A DNA stretch of 58,378 nt from Paenalicyclobacillus cellulosilyticus (GCF_014647315.1 NZ_BMOY01000015.1:1-58378); one strand, 5' to 3'. Shown: positions 33,973 to 44,199, numbered from the stretch's first letter. Numbers and translations are program-made. The notes: generated by a model not told the origin, from the sequence alone.

Positions 33973-35031
33973 TCATGGGACCCAGACGGACCAAGCCGCA
34001 CGGACCACATCCGGGAGAGACGCCCACAAGCGGTCCACAAGCGCAGGCGTCAAGGCGGTGCCGGCAGCGGCGATCCGCCACGTCGCCGTGAGTGTGGCCG
34101 GCAATGCCGTCACGCTCAACGCGCGCGGCCCGCCCAACGTGGTCACCCCTGGGTGCCACGCGCGTTGGGCCCAAGCCGTCAAATCCGCCGACAGGTCTTG
34201 CGGCGCAGGCACCCGCGGGCTCATTCCCGCCACACCCACCGGCGTCACACCGGTCAACACCACCAGTACACCCTGGCGTTGAGCCATCGCCGTGGCCAAC
34301 CAGGCAGGCGGCGGCGAAACGGACACCACCACATCCGGCACAGATGCAGCCGTCCCGCCCGCTGACGCCGTGGTCACCTCGGTCAGCGATACCGCCGGAT
34401 AGGACGTGTACAAGCCAACGAGCGCCGCCCGGACAGCCGTCCGCAGCCACGCACGGTTGACACCCGCAGTGCGCGGGAATGACGTTTGTACCGGGTTGCC
34501 CGACGCGAAACGGTTGGATGGAAGCGCGTCGTACCAGCCCACGGACAGCGTTTTGCGCCCGGCTGCAAGTTGCCCTGCCAGCCATCCCGCCCAGTAGCCG
34601 GCAGCGGCAGCGTCCGGGACCATCGCGCGCACATTGGCCGGCGGCGACCCGCCGGGGAGATTGGTCCCGCAAAACTCAAAGCGCGATGCTGGGTGTGCCG
34701 CGGCAAAACGCCATGCATCTTGAGGAACGGGACCGGGGAACACGACGAGAAATAAAACGCCGCTCGCCCGCATCACCTCGCGTCCCAGCACGGCCTGCCA
34801 CGATGCGGGTGCTGCCGGGACCACCCGGGCCACCATACCGTCTTGAGCCGCCAGGCGCGTCACGGTGTCCGCATTCCACCCTGCGGCCGTGCCGACGAGG
34901 ACCACTTCCGCGGCCGGTTTCCAAGCCGTGGGTCGCATATGCGCCAGGTCGGGGACGCCACATCCGGTGCACACGGCGATGACGACCCATGTCAACGCTC
35001 GCAACGCCTTTTGGCAGCAGGCACGTACCAC
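33973..35031 (-). CDS. Putative lipoprotein, BMP/Med-like
   Basis: A 352-residue protein. A short basic start and hydrophobic segment end at VCTGCG, which is a possible lipobox, so it is likely secreted and lipid-anchored. The body has features of BMP/Med-type periplasmic-binding proteins (VVLVGTAAGWN, AAAGYWAGWLAGQLAAG, SVGWYDALPSNRF). In B. subtilis, Med affects competence, but the match here is weak. The GTG at 35031 follows AGGGG; an ATG at 35049 has no ribosome site. Upstream is an extended TATAAT box. Confidence 0.6.
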   Translation of the reverse strand: MVRACCQKALRALTWVVIAVCTGCGVPDLAHMRPTAWKPAAEVVLVGTAAGWNADTVTRLAAQDGMVARVVPAAPASWQAVLGREVMRASGVLFLVVFPGPVPQDAWRFAAAHPASRFEFCGTNLPGGSPPANVRAMVPDAAAAGYWAGWLAGQLAAGRKTLSVGWYDALPSNRFASGNPVQTSFPRTAGVNRAWLRTAVRAALVGLYTSYPAVSLTEVTTASAGGTAASVPDVVVSVSPPPAWLATAMAQRQGVLVVLTGVTPVGVAGMSPRVPAPQDLSADLTAWAQRAWHPGVTTLGGPRALSVTALPATLTATWRIAAAGTALTPALVDRLWASLPDVVRAAWSVWVP

Positions 35032-35162
35032 GCCATCGCCCCTGTCCATGATGAGTGATGCGCGCTCCACGCGAAAGAAGACACGCCGCCCTGATGCATG
35101 GCGACGCGGCCAGCAGCGTGATTTCCATCCCGATGTGATTTCCAACTCCATCCGATGTGTCC

Positions 35163-35171
35163 ATTATACCA
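35163..35171 (-). promoter_or_regulatory. Extended -10 box for the lipoprotein gene
   Basis: The minus strand reads TGGTATAAT, an extended -10 element. No clear -35 is seen. It is back-to-back with the plus-strand promoter at 35187-35215. Confidence 0.5.
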
Positions 35172-35186
35172 TGCCCCGCGGGTACC

Positions 35187-35215
35187 TTGCCTTTCCGCCC
35201 GATTCCCAGGATAAT
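35187..35215 (+). promoter_or_regulatory. Promoter of the 113-residue plus-strand gene
   Basis: TTGCCT (35187-35192) and GATAAT (35210-35215) with a 17-base spacer, 24 bases before the ATG at 35239. Confidence 0.6.
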
Positions 35216-35238
35216 AGGCTCGAGAGGGAGGATATGAA

Positions 35239-35580
35239 ATGTCTGAAAGTGCTCGCGAGCACCTGTCGGTCGCGAAGGCTTTTTATCAGTTGGAATTTTA
35301 TCTGCGGATGGTGCATGCTCCGTTCACGGTGAAAGACCTGTATGAGCGAGCCTACCGAAAACGCCGCAAAGACCAATACGATGACCGTTGGCTGTCGTGC
35401 TTGGACGAGAATCCCGAAGTCCAAAGCGCACTCGACGAACCCTTTACGGCGCACACCATCATCGAAACCTTGATGCGCACCGGCCATCGACCGGTGGTGC
35501 GCGCGCTGCTCAAGGAGATCCGCCGCCATCACATCATCTATACGGAAGCCTACATGGTCGGCATGCCCGACGCGCCTTGA
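35239..35580 (+). CDS. Hypothetical protein, plus strand
   Basis: A 113-residue, charged, helical protein (FYQLEFYLRMVHAPFTVKDL, ALLKEIRRHHIIYTEAYM) without signal peptide or cysteine motif. GGGAGGATATGAA precedes the ATG and a promoter lies 24 bases upstream, so it is very likely real. Its 3' end overlaps the convergent secreted-protein gene by 31 bases. Not recognised. Confidence 0.7.
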   Translation: MSESAREHLSVAKAFYQLEFYLRMVHAPFTVKDLYERAYRKRRKDQYDDRWLSCLDENPEVQSALDEPFTAHTIIETLMRTGHRPVVRALLKEIRRHHIIYTEAYMVGMPDAP

Positions 35581-36203
35581 ACGAAGAACCACGCTCCGTC
35601 TGCACCGTTCGCCTTCGCCAGCACGGCAGCGAGATCGCCTGGGCGGGCAGAATTGGCTGCCATGGTTTGCCGGTACGCTTGCCGCGGCAGCTCTGCCCCT
35701 CCTGTCAAGCGCCCATCCACAAAAAAGTAGATGCGGGCATTCTCAATCGGCAGCGCCAACCGGTAGACCGCCGGGAAGAAAACATCGACATCCCGGTGCG
35801 CCGCCGCCACCAACGCCGCATCCGCATACGCACCGAGATCGACCTCCGCCGCCACATCGTATCCTTGCCCCGCGGACTGGACGACCAATTCCGTGACTCC
35901 CGCCACCGGCGCCAGTGCGGAGGCAATCGTCTCCACCACCGCATCGGGTACATCGGGCGACTGCTCTCCCTGACCGCTCTGCCCAACGCCGGCTGCGATG
36001 GGGCTTGCGGTTTGCGGCACCGCTCCTGTGGCGGACGGCCGCCCGAGCACGGTTTGGCCCAACCCGGCCTGTCCTCTTCCTGCCTGCTCCACCCCTGTGT
36101 GATGTTCGAGCCCGGCTGTGACCCATGCGTACATGACACCGAGTGCCATCACCGCAAACCATGCGCCCGCGCGCAGGCGCCACTGCATCCCCTTCATCTT
36201 CAT
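35550..36203 (-). CDS. Hypothetical membrane-anchored extracellular protein
   Basis: A 217-residue protein with an N-terminal signal-anchor (AGAWFAVMALGVMYAWVTAGL), a Gly/Gln-rich low-complexity stretch, and a C-terminal domain of about 120 residues with alternating acidic and hydrophobic segments (DVDVFFPAVYRLALPIENARIYFFVDG). GAGGGGG lies eight bases before the ATG at 36203. It follows ftsK and has no recognisable family; a sporulation or cell-envelope role is possible from position only. Confidence 0.6.
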   Translation of the reverse strand: MKMKGMQWRLRAGAWFAVMALGVMYAWVTAGLEHHTGVEQAGRGQAGLGQTVLGRPSATGAVPQTASPIAAGVGQSGQGEQSPDVPDAVVETIASALAPVAGVTELVVQSAGQGYDVAAEVDLGAYADAALVAAAHRDVDVFFPAVYRLALPIENARIYFFVDGRLTGGAELPRQAYRQTMAANSARPGDLAAVLAKANGADGAWFFVQGASGMPTM

Positions 36204-36283
36204 GCCGCCGTCCCCCTCGCTCGTCCGCTCTATCACACCTTATCGGGGTTGCGGCGAAAATATCCCTCTTGGCGGCTGTTCCA

Positions 36284-38737
36284 TCACCCGTTTCCATGCA
36301 CGCGAAACGTCGACTTGATCTGTTCCCACTGCGCCTTGTCAATGCGAACCTCGCGCGGCTTGGAACCCTCAAACCGGCCGATGAGCCCGTGCTGTTCCAA
36401 TTGATCGATGATCCTGGCCGCCCGCGCGTATCCGATGCGAAACCGGCGTTGCAACATCGAGACGGACGCCTGCCCCTGGTCCAATACCAAATCCATCGCC
36501 TCGACGAACAGCGGATCGAGGTCGCCTGTGTCCGCACTCCCGTCGTCCTCGCCGCCGTGTTGGAGATCGACGGTGTACACCGCGTGCTGCTGCGCCTTGA
36601 CGAACGCCACCAAGCGCTCAATCTCCGCTTCCGACACGAATACGCCTTGTACCCGCGTCGGCTTGGACGCGCCGCCGGGGAGGTACAGCATGTCGCCCCG
36701 CCCGAGCAGCTTTTCCGCTCCGCCGGCGTCGAGGATGGTGCGCGAGTCCGCCATGGACGAAACCATGAACGCAATCCGGCTTGGGATGTTCGCCTTGATG
36801 AGCCCGGTGATCACGTCCACCGACGGGCGTTGCGTGGCAACAATCAAATGGATGCCGGCCGCCCGCGCCATCTGGGCAATCCGGCAGATGGCGTCTTCCA
36901 CCTCGCCTGGCGCCACCATCATCAAGTCCGCCAACTCGTCGATGATCACGACGATGTACGGCAAGGGATCGCCGCCGTCCTGGCGCACAAGTTGGTTAAA
37001 GCGTTCGATGTCGCGCGCGCCGCGCTCCGCCATCGCCTGGTAACGCGACTCCATCTCCTGGACGACCTTCTTCAAAGCGAACGCCGCCTTGCGCGGATCG
37101 GTGACCACCGGTGCCAACAGGTGCGGAATGCCGTTGTAGACGCTCAACTCCACCATCTTTGGGTCAATCATCAAGAATTTGACCTCATGCGGCTTGGCGC
37201 GGGTCAGGATGGAGGCGATGATCCCGTTGATGCACACGCTCTTGCCGGAACCGGTGGCCCCGGCCACCAACAGGTGCGGCATTTTCTGCAAGTTGCCCAC
37301 GATGGCCGCGCCGGTGATATCCCTTCCCAACGCGACCGCGAGCAGACTTGGCTCCTGCTGGAACTCAGGGGACTCGAGCACTTCCCGCAGCGTGACCACC
37401 GCGACCTCTGCGTTCGGCACCTCAATCCCGATGACCGATTTCCCAGGCACAGGCGCCTCAATCCGGATGTCCCGCGCCGCCAGCGCCAGTGCGATGTCGT
37501 CCTGCAGGCTGAGGATGCGCGAGACCTTCACCCCCACGGCCGGCTGGACCTCGAAGCGGGTGACCGCAGGCCCGCGGCTGATCTCCAGGACCTTCACCTG
37601 GACACCGAAGCTTTCGAGGGTGGTCTCCAACTTGCGTGCCTTCTCCTGCGCGCTGCGCAGATTGAACCCGCCCTTGGCCGGTTCGGGCAACGCAAACATC
37701 GAGAGCGGCGGGAGTTGATAACTTTCGTTCCGCACCGGCGGACTCATCCAGGAAGCATCTTCTGCCCCCGTCCGGACTGATTCCCCGCGGCCTCCCTCTT
37801 GACCTTTTGTCCAGGCGGGCTGTTGGTGCGGAGGGTAGCGCACGACAAGCGCGTTGCCCACCTGTTCGACCCATGGCTGCGGCGGTCCTTCTGGATCGAG
37901 CCGCGGCGGCCGGGCGAATTCCGCGAAATCACGGACCACGGGGGGTTGATCCTGCGCCATGGGTTGCGCCGCATCCGCCGCCACATCCTGGTCCTCTTCG
38001 GCCACCACCTCGCCTTCGAGCACCACCTCCGCCACTTGGCGGCGCGATGGGCCGGGACGTTGTCTCCCTGCTCGGGACTTGGTGCGCGCTGTGGCACGTT
38101 CGGCGCTGAACAGCACCGCGATGTACTGGCGGCACGCGGACCAAGCTTTCTCCAACTGCCGCTCCACCCAGCGGGTGCCGCGCTGGACACCGGCCACCAG
38201 CGACTGCTGCGTCACCAGCGCTGCGCCGATGAGCGCACCGACAGCCAGCACGAGCATGGTACCGACGGTGGAGAACAAGGCGTGTGCGACCGCGAAGAAC
38301 ACATACCCGATGAGACCGCCCCCTGCACCGGACGGCTCTGCCGATACGTCCGCGGGGTGAAACAGCGGTTCGCACATGTTCTTGATGGCGTTGAGCGTGG
38401 CGGTGTACAACGGCACAGGTTGCCCGGCGTACAACGGAGCAATCCGTTGATACAAATCGAATTCCATCGCCGTCAACCACGTGACGAACAGCACCAGGAG
38501 CCCCATGTGGCGGCTGTGCCACGGAAATGTGGCTCGCTGCACCATCATGTACACCGCTGCATATCCGATGAAGATGGGCACGAGGAAGCTCCACGATCCC
38601 GCCAGGTACACGAACGCCACGTCGAGGTAGCGCCCGACCAATCCCAGCTTCCCCAGCGCGAGCGCACTGAGCGTCAACAGGCCCAAGCCGGTGAGTTCAT
38701 AGCGAAGCACATCCTGCCTGTGTTGCTTTTTGCCCAT
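36284..38737 (-). CDS. ftsK: DNA translocase FtsK/SpoIIIE
   Basis: An 817-residue translocase. Four membrane segments occupy about residues 15-195, followed by a charged linker, the alpha/beta motor with Walker A GATGSGKS near residue 510 and Walker [13 protein letters not shown] near 620, and a C-terminal winged-helix gamma domain ([22 protein letters not shown]) that reads orientation sequences. It moves chromosomal DNA through the septum, including into the forespore. The ATG at 38737 follows AGGAGGG. Gene order after tepA-ylzJ matches spoIIIE of B. subtilis. Confidence 0.95.
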   Translation of the reverse strand: MGKKQHRQDVLRYELTGLGLLTLSALALGKLGLVGRYLDVAFVYLAGSWSFLVPIFIGYAAVYMMVQRATFPWHSRHMGLLVLFVTWLTAMEFDLYQRIAPLYAGQPVPLYTATLNAIKNMCEPLFHPADVSAEPSGAGGGLIGYVFFAVAHALFSTVGTMLVLAVGALIGAALVTQQSLVAGVQRGTRWVERQLEKAWSACRQYIAVLFSAERATARTKSRAGRQRPGPSRRQVAEVVLEGEVVAEEDQDVAADAAQPMAQDQPPVVRDFAEFARPPRLDPEGPPQPWVEQVGNALVVRYPPHQQPAWTKGQEGGRGESVRTGAEDASWMSPPVRNESYQLPPLSMFALPEPAKGGFNLRSAQEKARKLETTLESFGVQVKVLEISRGPAVTRFEVQPAVGVKVSRILSLQDDIALALAARDIRIEAPVPGKSVIGIEVPNAEVAVVTLREVLESPEFQQEPSLLAVALGRDITGAAIVGNLQKMPHLLVAGATGSGKSVCINGIIASILTRAKPHEVKFLMIDPKMVELSVYNGIPHLLAPVVTDPRKAAFALKKVVQEMESRYQAMAERGARDIERFNQLVRQDGGDPLPYIVVIIDELADLMMVAPGEVEDAICRIAQMARAAGIHLIVATQRPSVDVITGLIKANIPSRIAFMVSSMADSRTILDAGGAEKLLGRGDMLYLPGGASKPTRVQGVFVSEAEIERLVAFVKAQQHAVYTVDLQHGGEDDGSADTGDLDPLFVEAMDLVLDQGQASVSMLQRRFRIGYARAARIIDQLEQHGLIGRFEGSKPREVRIDKAQWEQIKSTFRVHGNG

Positions 38738-38805
38738 CTGGCCCTCCTGGACAGCGGCGGGAGCGCTCCAAACACGCTCTTTGCCGAGGTACAGGAGAAT
38801 TCGCG

Positions 38806-39033
38806 TCAGAGGCGGCTTTTTCCTGCCAAAGAGATCCTCGCCCCAGGTTGCCATTCCGGGCGCAGGTAGTCGCCGGGGCGCGGGCTGATGAGCCGCTCCA
38901 GCCTGGCAAAGCCGTCACCCTGCGGAACGACCAACATGGTGACGCCTTCATGCTCCACCTCCACCCATCGCGGCGACGATTCGCCAAACCCGTCCCAAAG
39001 CAACGACGCGGGCACGATGGTCCACATCACCAA
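38806..39033 (-). CDS. ylzJ: YlzJ-like small protein
   Basis: A 75-residue protein beginning [13 protein letters not shown], with [12 protein letters not shown] in the middle; both are typical of the YlzJ-like family found between tepA and spoIIIE. It is likely soluble; function unknown. The start is one of TTG 39033, GTG 39030 or ATG 39027, all after GGGGGTG at the end of tepA, so translation is probably coupled. Confidence 0.8.
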   Translation of the reverse strand: MVMWTIVPASLLWDGFGESSPRWVEVEHEGVTMLVVPQGDGFARLERLISPRPGDYLRPEWQPGARISLAGKSRL

Positions 39034-39034
39034 G

Positions 39035-39802
39035 TCACTGCACCCCCTGTCCAGTCACCTGGGTTCCGCGCCGCGCAGCGATGAGCGCGTTGAGCTTGGC
39101 CATGGCTTGGCCAATGCCGCCGACCTCATCGATCAACCCGTACCTCACCGCGTCCCGGCCCACCACCGTGGTGCCGATGTCCCGCGCCATCTCGCCGGTG
39201 TTGAGCATCAATTCACGAAACACCGCTTCGCTGATACGCGAATGACTGACGACGAAGCGGGTTACCCGTTCTTGCATCTTTTCTAGATATTCGAATGATT
39301 GCGGTGCGCCGATCACCATGCCGGTCAAACGGATGGGATGGATGGTCATGGAAGCGGTTTCGGCGATGAACGAGTAGTCCGCCGCAACCGCAATCGGCAC
39401 GCCGATGCTGTGCCCGCCGCCGAGGACGAGGGAGACGGTCGGCTTGCTCAAACTGGCGATCATCTCCGCGATGGCCAAACCCGCTTCGACATCGCCGCCC
39501 ACCGTGTTGAGAATGACCAGCACCCCTTCAATCTTCTCGCTTTGTTCCGCCGCGACCAGCTGCGGGATCACATGCTCATATTTGGTGGTCTTGTTTTGAG
39601 GCGGCAATACGAGATGCCCTTCGACTTGACCGACGATGGTCAGGCAGAAAATGTTGGAATCCGCCCGAATGGGGTCCGTCTGGCCCAAGGCTTGCACGCT
39701 TTGCACGACGGCTGCGCTCTCTGCGGGCGCGGGTGCCGGCGCCAGCGTCTCCTCGTCCGCACCGGCGCTCTCCATATTCGGCCACGCTTTTTCCCCTGGC
39801 AT
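39035..39802 (-). CDS. tepA: ClpP-like protease TepA
   Basis: A 255-residue ClpP/crotonase-fold protein. After an acidic Ala/Pro-rich N-terminus the core contains [36 protein letters not shown] (nucleophile serine region) and [10 protein letters not shown] (histidine). TepA is described as a translocation-enhancing protein; in B. subtilis it helps protein export and spore-related proteolysis. The ATG at 39802 follows GAAAGGGG by eight bases. It lies downstream of rnjB. Confidence 0.92.
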   Translation of the reverse strand: MPGEKAWPNMESAGADEETLAPAPAPAESAAVVQSVQALGQTDPIRADSNIFCLTIVGQVEGHLVLPPQNKTTKYEHVIPQLVAAEQSEKIEGVLVILNTVGGDVEAGLAIAEMIASLSKPTVSLVLGGGHSIGVPIAVAADYSFIAETASMTIHPIRLTGMVIGAPQSFEYLEKMQERVTRFVVSHSRISEAVFRELMLNTGEMARDIGTTVVGRDAVRYGLIDEVGGIGQAMAKLNALIAARRGTQVTGQGVQ

Positions 39803-39929
39803 AAGGTCGCCCCTTTCCTGCGCGTTCAAGGCGATATGCCGCCTCGTCGAACGCTAGCTAGTATGAGACACCGGCCATGCACCCATACCCGACGGCACGC
39901 ATCCCGAAGCACGCGCCGATCCCGCGCAG

Positions 39930-39968
39930 AAAATCGAAAAGCCTGGCGGCCATGAGCGTCCGCCAGGC
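39930..39968 (-). terminator. Terminator of rnjB
   Basis: GCCTGGCGG and CCGCCAGGC form a nine-base stem followed by TTTT and a second T-run a few bases later. It lies between the rnjB stop and tepA. Confidence 0.8.
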
Positions 39969-39983
39969 ACCCGCATCCGCAGG

Positions 39984-41642
39984 TTATGCTTCCATGATGA
40001 TGGGCAGGATCATCGGCCGCCGTCGCGTCTGTTCGTACAAGAAACGGCCGAGGGTATCCCGCACCGCCGTTTTCAGCGACGACCACTCGCTGATGTTGTC
40101 TGACACCATGCGGACCAAGGTGGCTTCCACCAATTTGTTGGCTTCCTCCAACAGCGCTTCCGATTCACGCACATAGACGAAACCGCGCGAGATGATATCC
40201 GGTCCGGACAGGATTGAACCCGTCGCCTTCGAGAGCGTGACCACCACCACCAGGATGCCGTCCTGCGACAACAGCTTGCGGTCCCGGAGCACGATGTTCC
40301 CCACGTCGCCGACGCCCAAGCCATCGATCATCACCGTGCCCGCGGTCACCCGTCCGGCAAGCCGGGCTTGGCCACCTTCAAACTCCACTACGTCGCCGAG
40401 GTCAAGGATGAAGATATGGTCCGGGTGGACACCCACCGCCTTCGCCAGTTCAGCGTGCTGGCGTTGCATGCGAAACTCGCCGTGCACCGGCAAGAAGTAC
40501 TTGGGCCGCGTGAGGTTGAGCATCAGCTTCAATTCTTCTTGGCTCCCGTGGCCCGATACGTGCACACCTTGATAGATCACGTTGGCGCCGACCCGGAACA
40601 GCTGGTCGATGGTGCGCGCCACATACTTTTCGTTCCCCGGGATGGGCGAACTGGCCAGGACCACCGTATCGCCCGGCATGATCTCCACCTTGCGGTGCGC
40701 AGCGCGCGCCATGCGCGTCAATGCGGACATGGGCTCACCCTGGCTGCCGGTCGAGAGGATGACCAGCTTCTCCGGGGCCATCTTGCCGATGTCATCGACG
40801 TCAATCAGGGTGCCGGGGTGGATGTGCAAGTACCCAAGTTGCATGGCGATCTGGATGTTGTTCACCATGCTGCGCCCGACGACCGCCACCTTGCGCCGGT
40901 GCCGCTCGGCCGCCGCAATCACCTGTTGAATGCGGTGGATGTTCGATGCGAACGTCGCCAGGATGATGCGTCCCGGCGCTTGGCTGATGATGTCCTCGAT
41001 GGCCTTTCCCACCGTGCGCTCGGACGGCGTGAAGCCAGGCCGTTCCGCGTTGGTGCTGTCCGAGACGAGCGCCAACACGCCGCGCTGGCCGAGTGCGGCC
41101 AACTTGTGCAGGTCGGCGTGGCGGCCGTCCACGGGGGTATGGTCGAACTTGAAGTCCCCGGTGTGGACCACCACGCCTTCCGGCGTCTCAATCGCGAAAC
41201 CGGCCGTATCGGGGATGCTGTGGTTCAGATAGAAGAGAGAAACCCGGAACGGACCGGCGTGGACCTGCGCATTGCCATCCATCACATGCAGTTTGACCGT
41301 ATCGGTCAAACCGTGCTCCTTGAGCTTGTTTTCGACCAACCCCAAGGTCAGGCGCGTCCCGTAAACGGGGACGTTCAGGCTTTTCAACACATACGGCAAT
41401 CCGCCGATGTGGTCCTCATGGCCGTGCGTGAGGAATATCCCCCGTACCTTATCGCGGTGCTCAAGCAGATACGTGATGTCCGGAATGACGGCATCCACGC
41501 CAAGCATGTCCTCTTCCGGAAACTTCAAACCCGCATCGACGACGATGATGTCATTGCCGTACGTATACGCTGTCATGTTTTTGCCGATCTCGCCCACACC
41601 GCCGAGGGGGATGATCGACAATTTGGATCTTCCGCGCGCCAA
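39984..41642 (-). CDS. rnjB: Ribonuclease J
   Basis: A 552-residue metallo-beta-lactamase RNase with the zinc motif THGHEDHIGG near residue 73, the HSIPDTAGF and GDFKFDHTPVDG blocks, the beta-CASP motifs (STNAERPGFTPSE, FASNIHRIQQ, GSQGEP) and HVSGHGSQEELK, PVHGE near 370. It has 5'-3' exo- and endonuclease activity. Position before tepA corresponds to rnjB (ymfA) of B. subtilis (555 residues). The TTG at 41642 is preceded by GGAGGTG at five bases. A long structured leader lies upstream. Confidence 0.92.
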   Translation of the reverse strand: MARGRSKLSIIPLGGVGEIGKNMTAYTYGNDIIVVDAGLKFPEEDMLGVDAVIPDITYLLEHRDKVRGIFLTHGHEDHIGGLPYVLKSLNVPVYGTRLTLGLVENKLKEHGLTDTVKLHVMDGNAQVHAGPFRVSLFYLNHSIPDTAGFAIETPEGVVVHTGDFKFDHTPVDGRHADLHKLAALGQRGVLALVSDSTNAERPGFTPSERTVGKAIEDIISQAPGRIILATFASNIHRIQQVIAAAERHRRKVAVVGRSMVNNIQIAMQLGYLHIHPGTLIDVDDIGKMAPEKLVILSTGSQGEPMSALTRMARAAHRKVEIMPGDTVVLASSPIPGNEKYVARTIDQLFRVGANVIYQGVHVSGHGSQEELKLMLNLTRPKYFLPVHGEFRMQRQHAELAKAVGVHPDHIFILDLGDVVEFEGGQARLAGRVTAGTVMIDGLGVGDVGNIVLRDRKLLSQDGILVVVVTLSKATGSILSGPDIISRGFVYVRESEALLEEANKLVEATLVRMVSDNISEWSSLKTAVRDTLGRFLYEQTRRRPMILPIIMEA

Positions 41643-41925
41643 CGTTGCACCTCCATCAATCCAGGGAAAGCTTCGATTGTCGCGACCACACGGCACCGAC
41701 CTGCGCGCGTTTCACGGAGCGGGCAAAAAAAGAGCCGTTCACCCCGACCGCGGTGAGAAAACCACAAAAAAGCTCGGGCTTCGCACCTTCGACCACCGAC
41801 CAACCACACCGCAGTCTCTCGTGGGCCCTGTGCGCTCCGTTCCGTGCCGACGAGAGTCCCGCGCGCCGCCAGTCTCCCATGAGGATGACCTATCCAATCA
41901 AAGCCGCACCAGTCACTGTACGAGT
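41643..41925 (-). promoter_or_regulatory. Long rnjB leader with terminator-like element
   Basis: This 280-base leader has no gene. On the minus strand it contains GCCCGAGC followed by six T, and further on TCACC...GGTGA, CGGCTC and seven T (about 41723-41785), a GAGC...GCTC pairing being possible around the second hairpin. That is what an intrinsic terminator inside a leader would look like, so premature termination may control rnjB. No T-box or known riboswitch core was recognised. Confidence 0.45.
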
Positions 41926-41954
41926 ATTATACCCTGGCCGTGAGGCCGGCACAA
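41926..41954 (-). promoter_or_regulatory. Promoter of rnjB
   Basis: A consensus TATAAT (41926-41931) lies 17 bases after a weak -35 TTGTGC (41949-41954). It is 70 bases past the dapA stop, so rnjB is transcribed independently of the dap genes. Confidence 0.6.
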
Positions 41955-42026
41955 CCTGCCGCACTCGACCCGGAGATGTCGCAAGTGACAGACCGGACGA
42001 GGAAAGACATGACGGACGACGGGCCT

Positions 42027-42908
42027 TCAACCGAGTTTGCCCAACCGCACCAACTCGCGCCGCAACTCGTCCTCGACATGCCGGGGCGCTTCCACCAGCG
42101 GCAGGCGCACCCCGCCCCCCGGCAACCCGAGCAACTGGAGCGCTTTCTTGACCGGAGCCGGACTGGTCACGCGGAACAGCGCGTCGAACAACGGCAGGAG
42201 GCGTCCGGACCACGCTGCAGCCGTGCGCACATCCCCCTGGACAAACGCGTTCAGCATCGCCTGCATCTCCTGGCCCGCGACATGGGAGGCGACGCTGACC
42301 ACGCCGTAACCGCCCAAGGCCAGGATGGGGAGCGTAAACTTGTCGTCCCCGCTGTACAGGAGAAAATCATCCGGTTTTTCCGCTGCGATGCGGGCAATCT
42401 GCGAAAAGTCGCCGCTCGACTCCTTCACGGCGACGATGTTGGGGATCTGGGCCAAACGCATCAGCGTCGATACGTCGATGTTGACCGCCGTCCGGCCGGG
42501 GATGTTGTACACCATGATGGGCAACGGCACCGCGTCCGCGACGGCGGCAAAGTGGGCGTACAAACCGTCCTGGGTCGGGCGGTTGTAATACGGCGCCACC
42601 AACAACAGCCCGTCGACACCAAGCGCCGCCGCCTCCTTGGACAAGGCGATGGTCTCTTTGGTATTGTTACCTCCGGTTCCGGCAATCACCGGAACCCTCC
42701 CCCTGACGCACTGAACCGTCCGTGCAAAGAGGCGCAACTTTTCGTCGTGAGAGAGGGTCGGCGATTCACCCGTTGTGCCGCTGACCACAATCGCGGTCGT
42801 CCCCGTCGCAATGAGATGGTCGATGAGGACAGACAAACCCGGTTCATCCAGGTTGCCGTCCTCATCAAACGGGGTCACCATCGCCGTGACCAGCCGTCCA
42901 AAATCCAT
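42027..42908 (-). CDS. dapA: 4-hydroxy-tetrahydrodipicolinate synthase
   Basis: A 293-residue TIM-barrel aldolase joining pyruvate and aspartate semialdehyde. Seen are VSGTTGESPTL near residue 43, PYYNRPTQDG, YNIPGRTAVNI and the Schiff-base lysine in VAVKESSGD near 160. It feeds both lysine/diaminopimelate and spore dipicolinate made by DpaAB. The ATG at 42908 follows AGGAGGG by six bases. Last gene of the dpaA-dpaB-asd-dapG-dapA operon. Confidence 0.96.
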   Translation of the reverse strand: MDFGRLVTAMVTPFDEDGNLDEPGLSVLIDHLIATGTTAIVVSGTTGESPTLSHDEKLRLFARTVQCVRGRVPVIAGTGGNNTKETIALSKEAAALGVDGLLLVAPYYNRPTQDGLYAHFAAVADAVPLPIMVYNIPGRTAVNIDVSTLMRLAQIPNIVAVKESSGDFSQIARIAAEKPDDFLLYSGDDKFTLPILALGGYGVVSVASHVAGQEMQAMLNAFVQGDVRTAAAWSGRLLPLFDALFRVTSPAPVKKALQLLGLPGGGVRLPLVEAPRHVEDELRRELVRLGKLG

Positions 42909-42927
42909 GGGGTTCCCTCCTCGCTGT

Positions 42928-44130
42928 TTACGCACCCAATTCAAACGCCGCGTGCAGGGCGCGCACCGCAGCTTCCATTTGTTCTCGCCGTACCAGACAC
43001 CAGATGGTGGTGTGGGAGTCGGCAGACTGCAGAATGTCGATGCCTTCGCGCGCCAACGCCGCGACGATTTTCGCCATGATGCCCGGTACACCCGCGATGC
43101 CGGCGCCCACCGCCGCCACCTTGGCGCACCCGGGGCGGACCACGGGTTCGAAGCCGCTCGCCCGGAGCAACCGCACGGCCCGCTCCGCGTCCGCGTCAGC
43201 CACCGTGTACGCAATCCGGTCGGGCGAGATGGAGATGAAATCGACGCTGATGCCGTGTTGAGCCATGACGGCAAATACCCGGTGCTGCGCGCCTGCGTCC
43301 GCCTCGACCTGGATTTGGGTGATGTCTGCGGTGTGAGCCACGCCCGTCACGTACCGGTCCGTGACTCTCCCGGCCTCCAGCGGTGCAATGTGGTTCGTGA
43401 CCAGGGTGCCCTCATCCTTGGAGCGTGTGCTGCGGACTCGGATGGGGATGTTTTTTTGCATGGCGATCTCGACCGCCCGCGGGTGGATCACCTTCGCCCC
43501 CTGGTAAGCCAGGTTGCATATCTCCGTATAGGTTGCGTAACGGAGGCGCCGGGCATCCTGCACGATGCGCGGATCGGCCGTCATGATACCCTCGACGTCC
43601 GTGAAGATATCGACGTATTCCGCATGGAGAGCCACACCGAGCGCGGCGGCCGTCGTATCGCTCCCGCCCCGGCCGAGGGTGGTGACGTCACCATCGGTCG
43701 TCACGCCTTGAAACCCCATCACCACGACGACCCGGCCCGCCTCCAATTCACGGCAGATCCGGTCCGGACGCACCTCCAGAATGCGCGCGCTGCCGTAGTC
43801 ATGGTCGGTGATGATGCCCGCCTGTCCGCCGCTCAACACGGTGACCTCGTGGCCGCGGCCGCGCAACAGACTGGCAAACACCACGGCGGAGACCGCTTCA
43901 CCGCACGACATGAGGATATCCAGGTCCCGCTTGGTGACCGCATCGTGGTCATCCAGGAGCCCCAACAGCGTATCGGTGGCGTACGGATCCCCTTTGCGCC
44001 CCATCGCCGACACGACCACGACGACGCGATAACCGGAAGCCAACGCATCCTCCACGTGACCCGCAGCTGCCAGGCGGCCTTCCCGGGTCGCCACGGAGGT
44101 CCCGCCGAACTTCTGCACCACAATCTTCAT
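42928..44130 (-). CDS. dapG: Aspartokinase I
   Basis: A 400-residue aspartate kinase with the N-terminal VQKFGGTSVA motif, the catalytic GRGGSDTTAAALG and FTDVEGIMTADPR blocks, and two ACT domains at the C-terminus (VFAVMAQHGISVDFISIS, VGAGIAGVPGIMAKIVAAL). It makes aspartyl phosphate. B. subtilis DapG is diaminopimelate-inhibited and works with dpa genes in sporulation. Starts ATG 44130 after GGAGGGAGC and lies 69 bases after asd. Confidence 0.96.
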   Translation of the reverse strand: MKIVVQKFGGTSVATREGRLAAAGHVEDALASGYRVVVVVSAMGRKGDPYATDTLLGLLDDHDAVTKRDLDILMSCGEAVSAVVFASLLRGRGHEVTVLSGGQAGIITDHDYGSARILEVRPDRICRELEAGRVVVVMGFQGVTTDGDVTTLGRGGSDTTAAALGVALHAEYVDIFTDVEGIMTADPRIVQDARRLRYATYTEICNLAYQGAKVIHPRAVEIAMQKNIPIRVRSTRSKDEGTLVTNHIAPLEAGRVTDRYVTGVAHTADITQIQVEADAGAQHRVFAVMAQHGISVDFISISPDRIAYTVADADAERAVRLLRASGFEPVVRPGCAKVAAVGAGIAGVPGIMAKIVAALAREGIDILQSADSHTTIWCLVRREQMEAAVRALHAAFELGA

Positions 44131-44199
44131 CGTCCGCTCCCTCCTGGCGCACCAAGGTGCATCGTCTCGCTGCCTTCCCGCCCGGGCGAGCGGTCGTCC

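Noticed and set aside
36143-37780. Plus-strand open frame of 545 codons
   Set aside because: Antisense to ftsK, no recognisable domain.
41643-41925. Known riboswitch class in the rnjB leader
   Set aside because: No T-box sequence or recognisable riboswitch core could be found by eye; only terminator-like features are supported.
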